Assembly: GCA_963781955.1 (NCBI GenBank)
Contig: CAWAHU010000003.1
Coordinates: 765,251 to 829,250, forward strand
Length of the DNA: 64,000 bases
Direction of reading: 5' to 3'
Source of the DNA: Bog-473 sp963781955
GTDB lineage: Bacteria > Actinomycetota > Acidimicrobiia > Acidimicrobiales > RAAP-2
The notes under the pieces are model-generated. The model was not told where the DNA came from. It saw only the letters and a list, made by a program, of their open reading frames with translations, and made no database searches. The translations under genes were made by a program, and so were the position numbers. The stretch's first letter is position 1. Each line of letters begins with the position of its first letter. Shown in pieces: positions 1-8,546 of this stretch.

Positions 1-1
1 C

Positions 2-1639
2 GCCCGCCGGGCCCTGCTCGCCAACGAGGCCCACGACTCGATCGGCGGATGCTCGCAGGACGAGGTCCACCGCCAGATGGCAGGGCGCTACGCCACGGCC
101 ACCGAACTGGCCGACCAGACCACCGCCCGCGTGCTCGAGCGACTGGCCGGCCGCACGCCCGACCGCCACGTGGCCTGGGGAACCGACCTGGACCTGGCCG
201 TGTTCAACCCCTCACCGGTGGCCCGTACCGACGTCGTGCGAGTGGCACTCGACGGCTTCCCGCTGTACCGCATCACGTACAACGACGTCGACGTCCACCC
301 GCTCGCCCTCGCGGCCGGGAGCGTGACCGGCTACGAGGTCGACGGCGGGCCGGCGCGCCTCGTGCCATCCGACGAGCCCGGACGGGTCCGCGTGGTGGAG
401 GATCTGCTCGCCCTCGACGTCGAGTTCGTGGCCGAGGACGTCCCGGCCTTCGGGTGGCGCCGATTCCGCCTCACCCCCTCGGACGCCCACGACGACGTGG
501 TCGACGGCGGCCGTTGCGTCGACGACGGGGCCGGGTTCCGCGTGAGCGCGGCCGACGACGGCACGCTCACGCTCGAGGACGGCCATCGCCGGGTGGAGGG
601 TCTCTGCGCGCTCGAGGACCGGGGCGACCGGGGCGACACCTACGACTACGACCCCGTCGAGGCCGACCCCGGATTCGAACTCCGCTCCGTGCGGATCGAA
701 CGGCACCGGCACGCGTCGGGGATCGGCCGGCTCGTCGTGACCCGCGTGGTGACAGTGCCGGCCGGGCTCGAGCCGTCGCGCGCCGCCCGCACGCAGGAAC
801 GGGTCGAGTGCACGGTGCGAGTCGAGGCCCGGCTCGCTCCCGGGACCGGCCGGGTGGACCTGCACGTGGTGGTGGAGAACCCGGCCCGCGACCACCGGCT
901 CCGGCTGCTCTTCCCGACCGACGCCCGGGTCGAGCAGTTCCACGCCGCCGCCACCTTCGACGCCGCCGTGCGCACCACCGAGCGGCCCGTGGCAGACGAC
1001 TGGTGGCACCCGCCGGCCGAGACCTTCCCCCACCAAGGGTGGATCGAAGCCAACGGGTTGGTCGTCGGAGCCCCCGGCCTGCCAGAAGCGGAGGTCACCC
1101 CGGAGGGCACGATCGCCGTCACGCTCCTGCGTGCGGTCGGCTGGCTGAGCCACATCGAAGTCGGGCGCCGGCCCATTCCGGCGGGCCCCACCCTGGTCAC
1201 CCCGGAGGCCCAGTGCCCCGACGGGATCACCGCCGACCTCAGCCTCCGCCTGGTCCCGTCGGGTGCAGCCGACGTCGGCACGGTGGCCGCCGGTTCAGCA
1301 GCCGACGAGCTCGGCCTGCGTGCCGTCGCCGCGGGCGTGGAGGGCTCGGCGCCCCTGCCCCCCGGCGTCCCACTCCTCCGCTTGAAGCCGGCCTCGCTCG
1401 TGTGCTCCGCCTTGAAGCCAGCCGAGGACGGGGACGGGTTCGTGATCCGAGTCCTTAACCCGACCGGGGAGGTGTCAGACGCCGAGCTCGACCTCGGGGT
1501 GGCCGTCGAGTCGGCCGAGTCGGTGCGCCTCGACGAGTCGCCCGACCGCCTGGCACTGTTCGTCCGGGACTCCCACCTTGCGCTCCCGGTGGGGCCTCAC
1601 TCGCTCCGATCCGTGAGGATCCGGACCAGGCTCGGGTGA
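2..1639 (+). CDS. Alpha-mannosidase (GH38 family), C-terminal part; 5' end outside window
   Basis: The frame is open from base 2, so the gene begins before the window; 545 residues are visible. The first visible residues include NEAHDSIGGCS..EVH, the conserved stretch of GH38 alpha-mannosidases just after the catalytic domain. The remainder is the all-beta region typical of the family (VDLHVVVENPARDHRLRLLFPTD). Family members hydrolyse alpha-mannosides with a Zn-dependent retaining mechanism. The catalytic N-terminal domain cannot be checked here. The next gene starts 90 bp downstream with its own ribosome binding site. An ORF in another frame over the same stretch is arginine-rich and is a shadow. 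The family is clear; the substrate is unknown. Confidence 0.9.
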   Translation, partial: ARRALLANEAHDSIGGCSQDEVHRQMAGRYATATELADQTTARVLERLAGRTPDRHVAWGTDLDLAVFNPSPVARTDVVRVALDGFPLYRITYNDVDVHPLALAAGSVTGYEVDGGPARLVPSDEPGRVRVVEDLLALDVEFVAEDVPAFGWRRFRLTPSDAHDDVVDGGRCVDDGAGFRVSAADDGTLTLEDGHRRVEGLCALEDRGDRGDTYDYDPVEADPGFELRSVRIERHRHASGIGRLVVTRVVTVPAGLEPSRAARTQERVECTVRVEARLAPGTGRVDLHVVVENPARDHRLRLLFPTDARVEQFHAAATFDAAVRTTERPVADDWWHPPAETFPHQGWIEANGLVVGAPGLPEAEVTPEGTIAVTLLRAVGWLSHIEVGRRPIPAGPTLVTPEAQCPDGITADLSLRLVPSGAADVGTVAAGSAADELGLRAVAAGVEGSAPLPPGVPLLRLKPASLVCSALKPAEDGDGFVIRVLNPTGEVSDAELDLGVAVESAESVRLDESPDRLALFVRDSHLALPVGPHSLRSVRIRTRLG

Positions 1640-1728
1640 AGCGCCGGGTGCCAGCGGCGGGCGGCGGACCTCGGACGGATCTTCGTATGGTGTGACTGCG
1701 AAGTACACGGCGAGCCCGAGGAGCCGAC

Positions 1729-2244
1729 ATGCCGACCCAGTCCACGTCATCCCAAGGGTCCGGCCCGACCCCGATCGAGCGGTGCCTCGGCTCCTGGCAC
1801 TCGGTCATCGCGGGCGACCACGCCGCGCTGGCCCCGCTCATCACCGACGACGCTGTCTTCCACTCCCCCATCGTCTTCACGCCACAGCGGGGCAAGGACC
1901 TCGTCTTGCTGTACCTCACCGGCGCGACGATGACGTTCGGGGGCGACGAGGGGCACGGCACGGCGACGGGGACCCGGGCAGCGACGACGATCACCGATCC
2001 GGACGGACGGCCGTGGGACGGCCGGTTCCGGTACGTGCGCGAGCTGCTCGGCACCCACGACGCGGTCCTCGAGTTCGAGACCACGATGAAGGGCACGTAC
2101 ATCAACGGCGTCGACATGATCCGCTGCAACGACGACGGCCGCATCGTCGACTTCAAGGTGATGATCCGACCGCTCCAAGCCGTGAACACCGTCCATGAAC
2201 GGATGGGCGCAGCCCTCGAGGCCCTGAAGGGCAAAGAGCGGTGA
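1729..2244 (+). CDS. SnoaL-like / NTF2-fold protein
   Basis: This 171-residue protein has the pattern of the NTF2/SnoaL alpha+beta barrel: an N-terminal helix (IERCLGSWHSVIAGDHAALAPLI) leading into TDDAVFHSP, then barrel strands ending in EFETTMKGTYINGVDMIRC. The ATG follows GAGGAG at a good distance. Its stop overlaps the GTG of the next gene (GTGA), so it is probably translationally coupled to the class III aminotransferase. The fold is used by small isomerases, dehydratases and ligand-binding proteins. The sequence does not indicate the reaction. Confidence 0.8.
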   Translation: MPTQSTSSQGSGPTPIERCLGSWHSVIAGDHAALAPLITDDAVFHSPIVFTPQRGKDLVLLYLTGATMTFGGDEGHGTATGTRAATTITDPDGRPWDGRFRYVRELLGTHDAVLEFETTMKGTYINGVDMIRCNDDGRIVDFKVMIRPLQAVNTVHERMGAALEALKGKER

Positions 2245-3620
2245 ACGTCCGGGGGCCCGACATGGACCGACGTCGACTGACCGAGCTGGTGGCCGCCGAG
2301 ACAGCAGTGCACCACGAGCGCAATCCCGGCTCGCTCCGGCGCTTCTCCGAGGCCCGCCACTTGCTCACCGGCGTCCCCATGACCTGGATGACCAAGTGGT
2401 CCGGCGGCTTCCCTCTCAGCCTGGCTGGAGCCCGCGGGGCCCGGGTGACCGACGTCGACGGCCACGAGTACGCGGACTTCGCCCTGGGCGACACCGGGGC
2501 CATGGCCGGCCACTCCCCCGCGCCCGTGGTCGAGGCGGTGCAGCGCCGGATCGGCGAGCTGGGCGGGCTGACCGCCATGCTGCCCAGTGAGGACGCGGAG
2601 TGGGTGGCCGCCGAGCTGAGCCGCCGCTTCGGCATGGCCAGCTGGTCCTTCGCCCTCACCGCCACCGACGCCAACCGCTGGGTGCTGCGGCTAGCCCGCC
2701 TGGTCACCGGTCGACCCAAGGTCCTGGTCTTCTCGTACTGCTACCACGGCAGCGTGGACGAGACCTTCGCCGTGGCCGGGCCGGACGGCGGCACACGGGC
2801 CCGCCCGGGGAACGTGGCGCCGGCAGTCGATCCTTCGCTGACGACCGTGGCCGTGGAGTTCAACGACCTCGACGCCGTAGCCCGAGCCTTGGCCACCGGA
2901 GACGTGGCCTGCGTCCTGACCGAGCCGGCCATGACGAACATCGGCATCGTCACGCCGGAGCCCGGCTTCCACGACGGGCTCCGCCAGCTCTGCGACGAGA
3001 CGGGCACGCTGCTCGTCATCGACGAGACGCACACCATCTCGGCGGGGCCGGGCGGTTGCACGGCCGCCTGGGGGCTGCGTCCCGACGTGGTCACCCTGGG
3101 CAAGGCCATCGCCGGGGGCATCCCCATCGGTGCCTACGGGCTCTCCGAGGAGACGGCGGGACGGGTGCTCGCCCGGGTCCGCGACGAAGGTGCCGACATC
3201 GTCGACGTGGGCGGCGTGGGCGGCACCCTGGCCGGCAACGCCCTGTGCATGGCGGCCGCCCGGGCCACCCTCGAACACGTGCTGACCGAAGAGGCCTTCT
3301 CCCGGATGGACACGCTGTGCACACGGCTCGGCGCGCGCTCGCAGGCCACGATCGCGGCTGCCGGCCTCCCCTGGTCGATCAGCCGCGTGGGGGCGCGCTC
3401 GGAGATCCGCTTTGCCTCGCCGGCGCCGGTCACGGGTACCGCCTCGGCGGCGGCAGAGGACGCCGACCTGGACGCCTGGCTCCATCTCTCGATGTCGAAC
3501 CGGGACGTGCTGATCACGCCCTTCCACAACATGGTCCTGATGTGCCCGGCCACCACCGAGGCCGACGTCGACCTCCACGGCGAGGTCTTCGACGCGGCCG
3601 TCGCCGCCCTGGTGGTCTGA
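2241..3620 (+). CDS. Class III PLP-dependent aminotransferase (glutamate-1-semialdehyde aminomutase-like)
   Basis: This 459-residue protein has the class III aminotransferase layout: VTDVDGHEYADFALGD near the N-terminus, VFSYCYHGSVDETF in the cofactor region, LLVIDETHTIS with the PLP-binding Asp, and TLGKAIAGGIPIGAYG with the likely Schiff-base Lys288. Relatives are glutamate-1-semialdehyde aminomutases and omega-aminotransferases. A housekeeping heme role is unlikely, because the usual GSEA signature before the PLP domain is replaced by FALTATDANRWVLRLAR and the partner is a SnoaL-like gene. The GTG start overlaps the preceding stop by 4 nt; an ATG at 2262 is an alternative. The substrate is unknown. 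Confidence 0.88.
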   Translation: MNVRGPDMDRRRLTELVAAETAVHHERNPGSLRRFSEARHLLTGVPMTWMTKWSGGFPLSLAGARGARVTDVDGHEYADFALGDTGAMAGHSPAPVVEAVQRRIGELGGLTAMLPSEDAEWVAAELSRRFGMASWSFALTATDANRWVLRLARLVTGRPKVLVFSYCYHGSVDETFAVAGPDGGTRARPGNVAPAVDPSLTTVAVEFNDLDAVARALATGDVACVLTEPAMTNIGIVTPEPGFHDGLRQLCDETGTLLVIDETHTISAGPGGCTAAWGLRPDVVTLGKAIAGGIPIGAYGLSEETAGRVLARVRDEGADIVDVGGVGGTLAGNALCMAAARATLEHVLTEEAFSRMDTLCTRLGARSQATIAAAGLPWSISRVGARSEIRFASPAPVTGTASAAAEDADLDAWLHLSMSNRDVLITPFHNMVLMCPATTEADVDLHGEVFDAAVAALVV

Positions 3621-3644
3621 CGCGCCATCCGCATGCGGCGGCGC

Positions 3645-4520
3645 CTACGGGTGCGCCCGGACCCAGGTGGCGATGTCCCGGGCCATGGCCGCCGGGTCCT
3701 CCAACGGCCCAAAGTGGCCAAGGCGAGGCCGCTCGATCAGCGTGCCCCGCGGGAGAGCTGCCGCCGTCGCCGGCGCGAAGGCCCCGGGCCCAATCCCGTC
3801 CGGACGCCCGGCCACCACGGCCACCGGCACCTCGAGTGCCCCAACGGTCTCCCACGCGCCACTGGTCGCGGCTTGACGAAACACCTCGGCTTCGGTGGTG
3901 GGCCGGCACCGCAATGCGACCGAGCCGTCCGCAGTGGGTGCGAAGCCACCATCGACGTAGGCCCTCAGGGCATCGGGGTGCAACTGGTCGAGTGGCGCCT
4001 TCGATCCATAGTTCTCATAGGCCTGATCCAGCGAATCGAAGCGGTCGCGACGCCGGGCCGCCCCATCTGACATGGGGTTCTCACCATCGGGAAGCGGCCA
4101 GCCCTCGGTGGGGACGATGACCGGCTCGTAGAGCCAGAGCGACCGAAAGGCATCGGGTCGTCGTCCCGCAGCCAGCACCAGGGCCGCACCTCCCATGGAG
4201 TGGCCGATGCCGTGACGTGGTCCGGCCGGGAAGCGATCGCCGGCGAGGACGGCCAGGACGTCCTCGGCCATTCCCGACCACGCCACACCCGCCCCGGGCG
4301 GGAGCTCGGACACGCCGTGGCCCCGCAGATCGAGCGCGACGCAGCGGAACTGATCGTTCAGGAACGACGCGACCGGCTCCCAGACCCGTCCGTGAAACCC
4401 GGTGGCGTGGGAGAAGAGCAGCACCGGAACCTCAGTGCTGCCGCTCGGTCCGCCCAGATCATGGAGGGCGATCCGCACGCCGTCGCTGGAGTCGATGATC
4501 AAGTGCCCACGGCCTGCCAT
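3645..4520 (-). CDS. Alpha/beta hydrolase
   Basis: This 291-residue alpha/beta-hydrolase has an oxyanion region FSHATGFHGRVWEP (residues 36-49), a DLRGHG turn, the nucleophile elbow GHSMGG with Ser108, a probable acid at Asp241 and the catalytic His269 in LGHFGP. No signal peptide is visible, so it is cytoplasmic. It lies 28 bp downstream of the serine-hydrolase gene on the same strand, so the two may be co-transcribed. It converges with the aminotransferase gene. Members cleave esters, lactones or C-C bonds; the substrate cannot be read from the sequence. Confidence 0.85.
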   Translation of the reverse strand: MAGRGHLIIDSSDGVRIALHDLGGPSGSTEVPVLLFSHATGFHGRVWEPVASFLNDQFRCVALDLRGHGVSELPPGAGVAWSGMAEDVLAVLAGDRFPAGPRHGIGHSMGGAALVLAAGRRPDAFRSLWLYEPVIVPTEGWPLPDGENPMSDGAARRRDRFDSLDQAYENYGSKAPLDQLHPDALRAYVDGGFAPTADGSVALRCRPTTEAEVFRQAATSGAWETVGALEVPVAVVAGRPDGIGPGAFAPATAAALPRGTLIERPRLGHFGPLEDPAAMARDIATWVRAHP

Positions 4521-4548
4521 GGCGGGCGGAAGGTTATCCGGACTGTGG

Positions 4549-5982
4549 TCAGAATCCGGCCGCAGGAATGGGGAGAGGCGCGGCGTACCAGCGAACGGAT
4601 GCCGTGGGGTTCGACTCGGTCGTGGCCCTCACCTGAAGCCGGTGCGGTGTCCGCCGGGAGACGACGTCAGCGTGGAAATGCTCGGCGCTCACCCAGCCCC
4701 CGGTCACTGACACCTCGGAGAAAGGCGTGTGCAAACCGCGGAGGTAGCCGTCGATCCACTGACTCCGGCGGAGGTCGAAGAGGTTCTCGGACCCCGATAC
4801 CTGCACGAGCAATCGACTTCCGCCCGGCGTGGGTTCAACCCGGATCCTCTCGATTCTGTCGATGTAGGGGGTGGTCAGTTTGGTCAGGGGATCCAGATCG
4901 GCAAGGGAGGCGACGGAGAACTCCACCGGCGCGCCAGGACCGGACGACGTCGAATCGATGGTTCGAGTCGACAGGCGAGCAAGTCGCTCGGCCAGCTCCG
5001 CGTCGGCTACCGGGTCCGCCCGCATGGACGAGAACGAAGGCAGCAGATGACTCCACACGAGTTGGAGCTCGGATTGCATGTCGACGACCTGCGCGGTGCA
5101 GGCGATGACGGCATCCTGTTCAGGAAGGATGATCATCAACTGCCCGAACGCCCCGTCACCGCGTCGGCCACCGTGCCGACACATCCACATGTGATACCCG
5201 TAACCCTGCTGCCAGTCGGGGTCGATCGACCACCCGGCGTTGTCGGTCTGCTTGCGGAGACTCTCGGCCACGAAATCAGCCGGTACAAGCTGCCTTCCCT
5301 GCCAGTGGCCACCTCGAAGGAGGAGCTGGCCGAGCTTGGCGACCGACTCCGTCGTGAGGTGAAGGCCCGAGAACCCCTGGTCGATACCCGTGGACGTGAT
5401 GAGCCACTCGACCTCGTCGATGCCCAATGGCTCGAACAGGCGGGGGCGCAGGTACTCGACGACTCGCTCTCCCGTGCAGGCCGTGATGATCGCAGACAGG
5501 GTGATCGAGGTGCCCTGGTTGTAGGCGAACGCCGTGCCGGGTTCTTCTTCGGGCGAGATGGACAGGAAGTTGCGGACCGGATCCGGTCCCATCCTGAGCA
5601 GGCGCAGGAAGGTGTCCTCTCGGTGGCCACTCGTCATCGTCAGAAGATGCTGGACCCGAAGGTTGCGTAGGTGGTCGGGCAGGGGCTCAGGAACGAGGTC
5701 GAGAAGCAGATCGGCCACGAGGTCATCGACCGACAGGCGCCCTTCCCCCACCGCGATCCCGATGGCCATGGCCGTGAAGGTCTTCGAGAGGGAGTACAGG
5801 AGCTGGATGTCCGAGGCGCGATACGGCTCCCACCAGGCCTCGACCGCCACCGCTCCGTGGCGAAGGACCATCAGGGAATGCAGGTCGATGTCGGCCGCCT
5901 CGAGTGCGTCAAGAAAGGCGACTACCCCGTTGGCGTCGACACCACATTCCGAGGGAGCGGTGCGAACGAGCGGTTGCGCCAT
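4549..5982 (-). CDS. Serine hydrolase of the class C beta-lactamase / EstB type
   Basis: The 477-residue protein has the SxxK catalytic motif Ser64-Leu-Ser-Lys67 in LLYSLSKTFTAMAIG. Tyr154 in FAYNQGTS sits where the Tyr-x-Asn motif lies in the family, although the usual Asn position is changed. GDGAFGQLMIILPEQDAV resembles the C-terminal active-site strand. There is no signal peptide, which favours an esterase or amidase over a cell-wall enzyme. The last ~120 residues form an extra beta-rich domain. The start follows the in-frame ATG next to a 126-bp intergenic region. True beta-lactamase activity is not implied. Confidence 0.85.
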   Translation of the reverse strand: MAQPLVRTAPSECGVDANGVVAFLDALEAADIDLHSLMVLRHGAVAVEAWWEPYRASDIQLLYSLSKTFTAMAIGIAVGEGRLSVDDLVADLLLDLVPEPLPDHLRNLRVQHLLTMTSGHREDTFLRLLRMGPDPVRNFLSISPEEEPGTAFAYNQGTSITLSAIITACTGERVVEYLRPRLFEPLGIDEVEWLITSTGIDQGFSGLHLTTESVAKLGQLLLRGGHWQGRQLVPADFVAESLRKQTDNAGWSIDPDWQQGYGYHMWMCRHGGRRGDGAFGQLMIILPEQDAVIACTAQVVDMQSELQLVWSHLLPSFSSMRADPVADAELAERLARLSTRTIDSTSSGPGAPVEFSVASLADLDPLTKLTTPYIDRIERIRVEPTPGGSRLLVQVSGSENLFDLRRSQWIDGYLRGLHTPFSEVSVTGGWVSAEHFHADVVSRRTPHRLQVRATTESNPTASVRWYAAPLPIPAAGF

Positions 5983-6108
5983 GACCGCTCATGGTACTGA
6001 GGGCACGGCTCCAACTCCCGACGGTCGCGCCCGTCCCGCACGATCGCGCCGATGTCGAACGTGTCCGTATCGAACCGAGCGCGTGCTCTCGTCGTTGTTC
6101 GGTCACGG

Positions 6109-7284
6109 TCATGCTCGCCCCTCCCGGGGAAGCCCGAGCCCGCGTTCGGCGATGGTGTTCCGCTGGATCTCGTCGGTCCCGCCGCCGAGTCGCAAACCCG
6201 GTGCGAACAGGAGCCGCTCCACCCACGGGCCCGCCTCGCGGTGCCCCGGCGTCGTTCCCGACACGCCCAGCACCTGCATGGCGTCGTCAGCCGTGCGGCG
6301 GGCATGCTCGGAGTAGAGGAGCTTGGTGACCGAGCCTCCTGCGCGGACCCCGGCGTTGGCGGTGACGCGGGCCTGGAGGATGTCGAGCACTCGCTCCCGG
6401 CTGTACGCCGCGGCCACCACCTGCCGCACGACCGCGTCGTCGCTCCGGCCGAGTCGCTGGGCCAGGGTGACCAGCTGACCGGCCGCCCGCCCGCTCGTGC
6501 CTCCCCCGATGGCGGCCCGCTCACTCGAGAGCATGGTGCGCAGGACCGCCCAACCACCGCCCGCCGTGCCGATCAATGCGTGCTCGGGTACGGAGACCTC
6601 GTCGAGGAACACCTCGTTGAAGTGGTACCCACCCGACATCTGCCGCAGCGGCCGCACCTCGACACCCGGCGCGTGCATGTCCAGCACGACGCACGAGAGC
6701 CCCGACCGGCCGGGATCCGGCTCGCTGCGAGCCAAGAGCAATGCGAAGTCGGCTGTGCCGGCCCCCGACGTCCACACCTTCTGCCCCGTGACCGACCAAC
6801 CTCCGGACACCGGCGTGGCGCGGGTGCTGACGCTGGCGAGATCGGAACCGGCTCCCGGCTCGGACAGGAGCTGACACCAGCTCTCCTCTCCCCGGAGCAC
6901 CTTTGGGAGGTGCTCGGCGCGTTGGACCGCCGTGCCGTACTCGAAGAGAACAGGCGGCACCATCTCAAGCGCGATGGCGATCATCTTCGTGGAGACTCCG
7001 TAGCGCGCCTGCTCCTCGACGAAGATCTCGTCCTGCCAGGGCGGCTCTTCGGCCCCGCCGTACGCTTTCGGCCAGGACCGCCCGGCGAAGCCGGCCTCGA
7101 ACACCCGCCGCTGCCATGCCGTGGTCACCCCGAGGGCCCCGCGCTCGCGCCGGTGGTACTCCTCTGGCGTGTCGGCGCTGACGAGGTGCGCTGCGGAGAA
7201 GTCCCCGGGTTCCCCTTTGCGCGGCGCGTTGGCCTCCAGCCACGCCATCACGCGGGAGCGGAATGCCGCCGGCGTCTCAGTCAT
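6109..7284 (-). CDS. Acyl-CoA dehydrogenase
   Basis: A full-length acyl-CoA dehydrogenase of 391 residues: N-terminal helical domain, the flavin/substrate motif LLSEPGAGSDLASV, the WSVTGQKVWTSGA strand, and the C-terminal LRLGGGTDEIQRNTIAERGLGLPRE signature. These FAD enzymes introduce an alpha,beta double bond into an acyl-CoA. The gene lies 12 bp after an amidohydrolase gene (7297-8472), which has a TCGAA-N6-TTCGA operator in front of it. It is therefore probably the second gene of a TetR-controlled operon. The acyl chain cannot be predicted; the neighbouring CoA ligases suggest an exogenous carboxylic acid. Confidence 0.93.
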   Translation of the reverse strand: MTETPAAFRSRVMAWLEANAPRKGEPGDFSAAHLVSADTPEEYHRRERGALGVTTAWQRRVFEAGFAGRSWPKAYGGAEEPPWQDEIFVEEQARYGVSTKMIAIALEMVPPVLFEYGTAVQRAEHLPKVLRGEESWCQLLSEPGAGSDLASVSTRATPVSGGWSVTGQKVWTSGAGTADFALLLARSEPDPGRSGLSCVVLDMHAPGVEVRPLRQMSGGYHFNEVFLDEVSVPEHALIGTAGGGWAVLRTMLSSERAAIGGGTSGRAAGQLVTLAQRLGRSDDAVVRQVVAAAYSRERVLDILQARVTANAGVRAGGSVTKLLYSEHARRTADDAMQVLGVSGTTPGHREAGPWVERLLFAPGLRLGGGTDEIQRNTIAERGLGLPREGRA

Positions 7285-7296
7285 GCCGAAGGTGCA

Positions 7297-8472
7297 TCAG
7301 GCGACGTCGACCCCCAGCAGTTCGACCGCGTTGTCACGGGCGATGCGCTGCACGTCCTCGCCGGGCAGGCCTGCCAGCGTCTCGGTGACGAAATCGAACG
7401 GCTGCCGCGTGCCTTCGGCGTGTGGCCAGTCCGAACCGAGGAGGAGCCGGTCGACCCGGACGTCGCCCAGGAGCTCGGGCACCTGGTCCTCCCAGAACGG
7501 CGTCACCCAGACGTGCTCGCCGAACACCTGACGCGGGTGGTCCTTGAAGTAGCCCGGGCTGCGGTTGGCGGCGTCGTCGAGGCGGTGCAGCAAGTCGGGG
7601 ATCCAGCTGGCCCCGTTCTCCACGCTGGCCAGCCGCAATCCGGGGAACCGCTCGAAGAGCAGGTGGCACAGGGCGGCTCCGTAGAAGTCCGTGACCGCGC
7701 GCGCCTTGGTCAGCACGCCGCGCAATGGGGAGCGGAACAGGGAGCTCTCGGCGCTGCCCGGCTCCCACATCTGAACGAGCGTGTCGTAGCCGTCAAGACC
7801 CGCATGCGTGGCGACGACCACGCCGGACTCCTCGGCCAGACCCCAGAACGCGTCGTAGGCCGGATCGAAGGGCGATCGATAGCCGCCCGGCACGGGGACC
7901 GGGGCGTTCCGGACGTTGACGACGACAGCACCCCGGTCGAGGACGGCACGCAGTTCGGCGTGGGCGGCTTGCGGGTCGAGGAAGGGAACGTACGGGACAG
8001 CGATCATCCGGCCCTCGCAGCGGTAGCCCCAGTCCTCGTCGAGCCACCGGTTGAAGCCGGTGAAGACCTTGGCGCACGCGTCGGGGTCGTCGCGGAGGGC
8101 TTCCTCGAGGCCGACGCCGAGCGTCGGGAAGAGCAGTATCGCCGCCAACCCCTGCTCGTCCATGCGGCGCAGCCGAGCGGCCCGGTCGCGGTACTCGGGG
8201 CGTATGGGTTCGAGCTCACCGAACGCCTCGACGATGGTCTCGTGCTTCGGATTGCCGCGGTACCAGTCGAACAGGGCTCCGGGGCGGGCCACCGGGTCGA
8301 AGGTCGGGTTGGCGATGTAGGAGTTGACCCTCCCGCCCACGATGAGGCGGCGGCGGCCGTCGATCTCCGCCCAGCGCACCCCGCGGTTTCCCAGGGACGT
8401 GTCCTGGTGCCGGGTGAGGGCGTCCTCCGCCTCGTAGTAGTGGTTGTCGAAGTCGAAGATCCGGCCGGTCAT
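7297..8472 (-). CDS. Amidohydrolase family protein (TIM-barrel metal-dependent hydrolase)
   Basis: The 391-residue protein begins FDFDNHYYEAEDALTRHQD and ends in GSDWPHAEGTRQP, as in the amidohydrolase-2 group of decarboxylases and hydrolases. FDFDNH takes the place of the usual N-terminal HxH, and ATHAGL and GSDWPHAEG supply later metal-site residues. It is a close paralogue of the protein at 48200-49414, with which it shares FD.DNHY.E..DA.TRH and the LDEDWG region. It is the first gene of a two-gene unit with the acyl-CoA dehydrogenase. The operator at 8486-8506 lies 14 bp before the ATG. The substrate is unknown; decarboxylation or ring hydrolysis are family options. Confidence 0.88.
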   Translation of the reverse strand: MTGRIFDFDNHYYEAEDALTRHQDTSLGNRGVRWAEIDGRRRLIVGGRVNSYIANPTFDPVARPGALFDWYRGNPKHETIVEAFGELEPIRPEYRDRAARLRRMDEQGLAAILLFPTLGVGLEEALRDDPDACAKVFTGFNRWLDEDWGYRCEGRMIAVPYVPFLDPQAAHAELRAVLDRGAVVVNVRNAPVPVPGGYRSPFDPAYDAFWGLAEESGVVVATHAGLDGYDTLVQMWEPGSAESSLFRSPLRGVLTKARAVTDFYGAALCHLLFERFPGLRLASVENGASWIPDLLHRLDDAANRSPGYFKDHPRQVFGEHVWVTPFWEDQVPELLGDVRVDRLLLGSDWPHAEGTRQPFDFVTETLAGLPGEDVQRIARDNAVELLGVDVA

Positions 8473-8485
8473 GGCCCTCGATCAT

Positions 8486-8506
8486 ATTCGAAATTGATTT
8501 CGAAAT
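8486..8506. promoter_or_regulatory. Putative TetR operator, site 1 (TCGAA-N6-TTCGA)
   Basis: The sequence TCGAA-ATTGAT-TTCGA is a perfect 5-bp inverted repeat with a 6-bp spacer. It lies in an AT-rich patch 14 bp upstream of the amidohydrolase ATG, where repressor binding would block transcription. Two further copies with the same arms and spacing occur at 11131 and 16221. Its link to the TetR protein at 11256-11939 is inferred from proximity and shared sequence. Confidence 0.6.
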
Positions 8507-8546
8507 CATCCCCGGCGGGCGGTAGGGCGGCGCGGTTTCCCCCTGG

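Noticed and set aside
4549..5982. Antibiotic-resistance beta-lactamase
   Set aside because: The SxxK-type serine hydrolase lacks a signal peptide and a normal YxN motif; an esterase/amidase is more likely.
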